The notes below the pieces were generated by a model. That model saw nothing but the letters and a program-made list of their open reading frames with translations. It did not search any database and was not told the origin of the DNA. Shown in pieces: positions 60,753-64,000 of a stretch of 64,000 bases of DNA. Source of the stretch: Phytoseiulus persimilis (taxonomy: Eukaryota > Arthropoda > Arachnida > Mesostigmata > Phytoseiidae); contig CM075102.1 of assembly GCA_037576195.1 (NCBI GenBank), positions 32,360,745 through 32,424,744 on the forward strand, in the 5' to 3' direction. A program made the position numbers and the translations under genes. Numbering within the stretch: position 1 is the first letter of the stretch; each line of letters starts with the position of its first letter.

Positions 60753-62795
60753 CTACCCTTGGAACAACAATCTAGGTCGAAAATCGACGAAGGGTCTTGT
60801 CCTCCCGAATTGTTGCGCCGCGTTGAGGTACATTCCGTCACCGCTGATTTCGAGGATGCGAAGGCGAGGACACAGATTCCCTAACGCTTTCAGGCATTCT
60901 TCCCCGAGGGAGGGGCAGTGCAGTTTCACTTCTTCGAGAAGAGGCTCGCCTCGAAATAGAGTCACGATTCCGGCGTCTGTGATCTCCTCACACCCGAGGA
61001 GAGACATCATCTTCAAACGATGGTGACTGGCCGCTATGCTAGCGAGTCCAATATCAGTCAAGGGACAATTCTCCATCGTCAGAGACTTCATGAAGGGGGA
61101 CCCAAGTCCTTTCTCGAAGGTGAGGTCCGTGAAGCCGACAGCGTTTGTTAAGCGCAAAGTTCTCAGCTCCCCGAAACGACAGAGCTTCACTCCATCAATG
61201 TCAGTGAGCTTCTCCACAGTTCCGAGATCGAGCTCTCTCAACTCCTTGAAGTTGTCACAAATCATTTTGAAGCACTCAGAGTTCAACTCCGAAGAATCCA
61301 AGAGCAATGTTTGTAGATGTCTCAGACCCGTTAAGCTCCGAATCACTCCGGCGTCAACCGCCACGTATTTCAAGTCTAAATATTGGAGCGTCGTCAGCTT
61401 TCCCAAAGTGCACGCGAATCTTTTCGTAAACTTGTGGGAGACGTCACAGCCCCCGATGGTGAGACGCCGAAGTTTCTGGAGTTTCAACAGTGGCGCGAAA
61501 GCTTCATCTGTGAGCGATCCACGATAGTGTAACTCTAGAGTTTCCAGATGAAAAGTTTTGTTGAGGATTTCTTGCAGATGATGATCTTTGAAACCAGAAT
61601 CGTTCCTCCTAAGCACCAGATGACGAAGCCTTGTGCAGTTGCTTATAGCTGCGTACGTGACGGAAGTTGTATACCGACAGTCCAATCGAAGTTCCTGTAG
61701 GCTCTCTGATGATATCTCCAACAATTGAATCAACTCATCATCTTCCAAAGCCATTGTGCTCAAGTCCAGGTTCGTGATCTTCTGATGTTTTTTCAACAGG
61801 GTGGGGAGACGTTTCAAGAAGTCGGATTCTCTGTCGAACTCCGATAGAGATAGCGATGTGATGTTTGGCAATAATCCGAGCATACGATTGAGAATTCCTG
61901 TCGTCAACGGTGAGATGTGAAGCTGCAGGTGTCGCACGAAGCACGACGATTCGCGGGTTTCTTCAACACACATGCCTTCGGGGACTTTGAAATCTCCGAA
62001 AGACTTCTTTGACTCTATCGGGGCAACATCTGAGATCCCTGTCATTAGGAGGTTGAGAACCTGAGTAAATGTTCGGGATCTTGTGTCATTAAGGAATCAG
62101 ACAAAGTACGCGTCCCAAAATAGTTTCGGCGAGACAAGATGATCTGCGGGTCCATTCACATTAGTGGCCGCGCAAATGTACCTCCGCATTCGTTGGCAAG
62201 AAATGGAATCCAGAACTTACCCAGTTTGAGAATTTCCAGCGTCGAACATTGTCGGAGAATAGTATAGAAAACTTCTGGCGACCCGTAGCAGTCGATTAGC
62301 TCTAATTCTCGTAGGTTCTCGGAGACTTTGTTCCAAAATCGTGAATCGTACTCCATCAACTTAGCTGGAACATCGAATGAGAATCATTTGTGATGAAATC
62401 CTCAAATCAATGTCAATTCCAATACCTCTGTGGAGTCGCAGGCTCGTATACTGTCGCCGACTCTTGCTCAGGATGGATCCGACCGCCTCAATCTCGAACC
62501 CTGCGATGTTGAGCCGAATATCTCCCATCAGAGTTGGAGCCGACAGGGCCTCAGCCCAGAGACGACAAGTCAGGGAGCTAGTTAGGCGTTCCGATGGAGG
62601 CAGATGGAGCAGGACCTGCGCCAGAATCTGGAAACGATACGACAGTTTCGAAAAGTCGCCCTCAGTTTCCAGAAAACCCTCACCGCGAGCGAAGTCAGTT
62701 TGATTTCTAACGCCACCATCGTGACAGTGATCAGTCTTCCCGAGGCTTGCCTCGATAATGATGAGCCTTTGAACGAACCTCTTGAGGCAAATCAT
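60753..62795 (-). CDS. F-box/leucine-rich-repeat protein
   Basis: Three exons: 62426-62795, 62221-62364, 60753-62038, in phase, giving 599 aa. The F-box is at about residues 50-95 (FQILAQVLLHLPPSERLTSS, LTCRLWAEAL), followed by a run of FBXL-type leucine-rich repeats (LEILKLG, LRELELIDC, ITNLDLSTM, LQELRLDCR, LETLELHYRG, LRRLTIGGC, LQYLDLKYV, LRELDLGTV, LKMMSLLGCEEITDAGIVTL). FBXL proteins are substrate receptors of SCF ubiquitin ligases: the F-box binds Skp1 and the LRR arc binds the target. The third exon acceptor (AATGACAG) was chosen because the obvious upstream CAG would shift the frame. The ATG at 62795 is the first in frame; a further upstream exon is possible. I cannot name the orthologue. 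Confidence 0.92.
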
Positions 62796-64000
62796 TGATT
62801 GTCATGCCTCTCATTTCCGATTTCATGGGAGTATTTCAAGTCTTGATTCAGCGAGAGCGTTCGCGCACACCAGACATGAGTGGTATGGCTTGCCATTTCG
62901 CTGGTCGGAGAGGGTCAGTGGAAAGGGCGGTCTAAAAGTTGGCGCGGGTTCGGCGTTCCCAAGCTATGTACATCTGGATTCCTCGAACTCTGCAACCCTG
63001 TCGTTCTCTGGGACTGGGATCGACATTTGGAATGAGCCGCGGTATATGTTGCTATCTTGCCTTGGGCCCAAGGATGGTGGCCTTTGTGACGGCTAAGACT
63101 TCGCAAGAAGAGAGAAAAGAAATAGCATAGTCGACTCAGTTAGTCTTGATCAGTCGTGCTGGCCGTGTGTACAGTGTGTGTCTGTGTACTGTAAGTTTTG
63201 ATCATAATGGGAGCTATGCGCAGGAGAGCACCGCAGGATTGTTCATTGTCTCTCACTGTTTGGATATTTCTCGCTAGCTCAGATCTGTCTCGAATCGGTC
63301 GACTTGTTCGTTGTAGGCCGGAGCTGTGGGAGTCACTCCTGCCTATCCGACTACAGCTCGCAACCCTTGCGAGTTGTGTAGTCATCGATAGCAGCGTTGA
63401 AGTGTGCCAACATGGCCGTGGGGAACGTGACGCCGTTTTTTCCCGCCGATTCGGAGTGTGTCTCCTTGTCGAAGTGTCATCTTGCCGGGGATCTGTCTCA
63501 ACCTCCGAACGGCTCAAGGGATGGCGAATAGCGGAGATTTTATTGCATGAAGCATTCCTATCTGCGATTCGAGCGAATGTTCCAGTCCCGGTTCCGTAGG
63601 GAAGAAGATGCTGCCTGTGATCTCTCATGGGGACACATTTTCAGTTTATTGAACGTATATCTGGTGTCGGGATCTATAACTCAATTCCTCGGAGGTGGTG
63701 AATTGACTCTCTGCTGGGCGATAGAGGCGTACTGCATGTGATGATCATGGTCCTCGGAGGTAGAATCTACGCTTTACACGATGTCGAGATTAGTGACGTG
63801 AATGCAAGCGGCTCGCTGACCAGGCAACTGCACGCGGCTGTTTATCAATGCGTGGTTGATCTCCAGAAAGCTGCTGGATCCTGAGAAACAAAGCAGATAC
63901 TTCAATAGTAGAGATACTATGAGGGATTCTGCCAGCCATCAGAATCTCCAGGGGACTCGAACATACATGCCTTCGTACATGTGGTAATTCAGCAGTAGGT
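62796..64000. other. No certain gene
   Basis: Overlapping frames on both strands (63198-63599 plus, 63140-63628 minus) are open for 130-160 codons. The plus one contains SDLSRIGRLVRCRPELWESL, loosely F-box-like, but it is unsupported. Confidence 0.4.

Noticed and set aside
63198-63599. F-box-like frame near the right edge
   Set aside because: Only a loose resemblance to LSRIxRVCRxW-type sequence; the antisense frame is longer, and there are no splice partners.
1-64000. CRISPR array, prophage, bacterial operon, biosynthetic cluster
   Set aside because: The genes are spliced and animal-type; no direct-repeat arrays or prokaryotic gene organisation were seen.
1-64000. Endogenous retrovirus, LTR element or Polinton
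   Set aside because: No reverse transcriptase, integrase, capsid or paired long terminal repeats were recognised in any frame.

Overview
The window is animal nuclear DNA, most likely from an arthropod. The genes are split by many short introns (mostly 60-160 nt) with GT/AG borders, there is a cuticle protein with a Rebers-Riddiford (RR) chitin-binding domain, and there is a CYP4-type P450. Base composition is balanced, close to half G+C, and recognisable transposons are scarce (one Tc1/mariner fragment at the left edge). A chelicerate, perhaps a mite, would fit, but that placement is inference. All gene models here were joined by hand from splice sites, reading phase and family resemblance.

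Layout, left to right. 1-3.2 kb: a Tc1/mariner transposase tail, then a decayed partial duplicate of the 3' part of the P450 gene. 3.2-21.8 kb (minus): a CYP4-family P450 whose last seven exons lie in 3.7 kb, while the first exon sits about 14.5 kb upstream. 21.8-30.6 kb: no convincing gene, one weak candidate near 29 kb. 30.6-36.0 kb (minus): a complete CLC-3/4/5-like chloride/proton exchanger. 36.2-37.4 kb (minus): five or so exons of an unrecognised protein, in phase with the CLC gene. 40.4-42.9 kb (plus): electron transfer flavoprotein-ubiquinone oxidoreductase (ETFDH), converging on ARPC5 (minus, 43.4-44.6 kb). 46.6-48.7 kb (plus): a dimethylarginine dimethylaminohydrolase (DDAH) homologue that appears to lack the catalytic His and Cys. 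51.3-53.7 kb (minus): spartin, head to head with the U-box/RING ligase UBOX5 (plus, 54.4-55.6 kb). 56.7-58.9 kb (plus): the RR cuticle protein with a very long Pro/Gln-rich tail. 59-60.4 kb: degenerate repeats and a C2H2 zinc-finger fossil. 60.8-62.8 kb (minus): an F-box/leucine-rich-repeat protein. 62.8-64 kb: nothing certain.

The genes are a mixed housekeeping and accessory set, not a pathway cluster: mitochondrial electron transfer (ETFDH), actin nucleation (ARPC5), endosomal ion exchange (CLC), endosome/lipid-droplet biology (spartin), ubiquitin ligases (UBOX5, F-box/LRR), cuticle and oxidative metabolism. No CRISPR array, phage or bacterial operon is present. The observations most worth following are the DDAH homologue with a remodelled active site, the unrecognised gene that reads in phase toward the CLC gene, the P450 with its giant first intron and decayed duplicate, and the four long G/C homopolymers.
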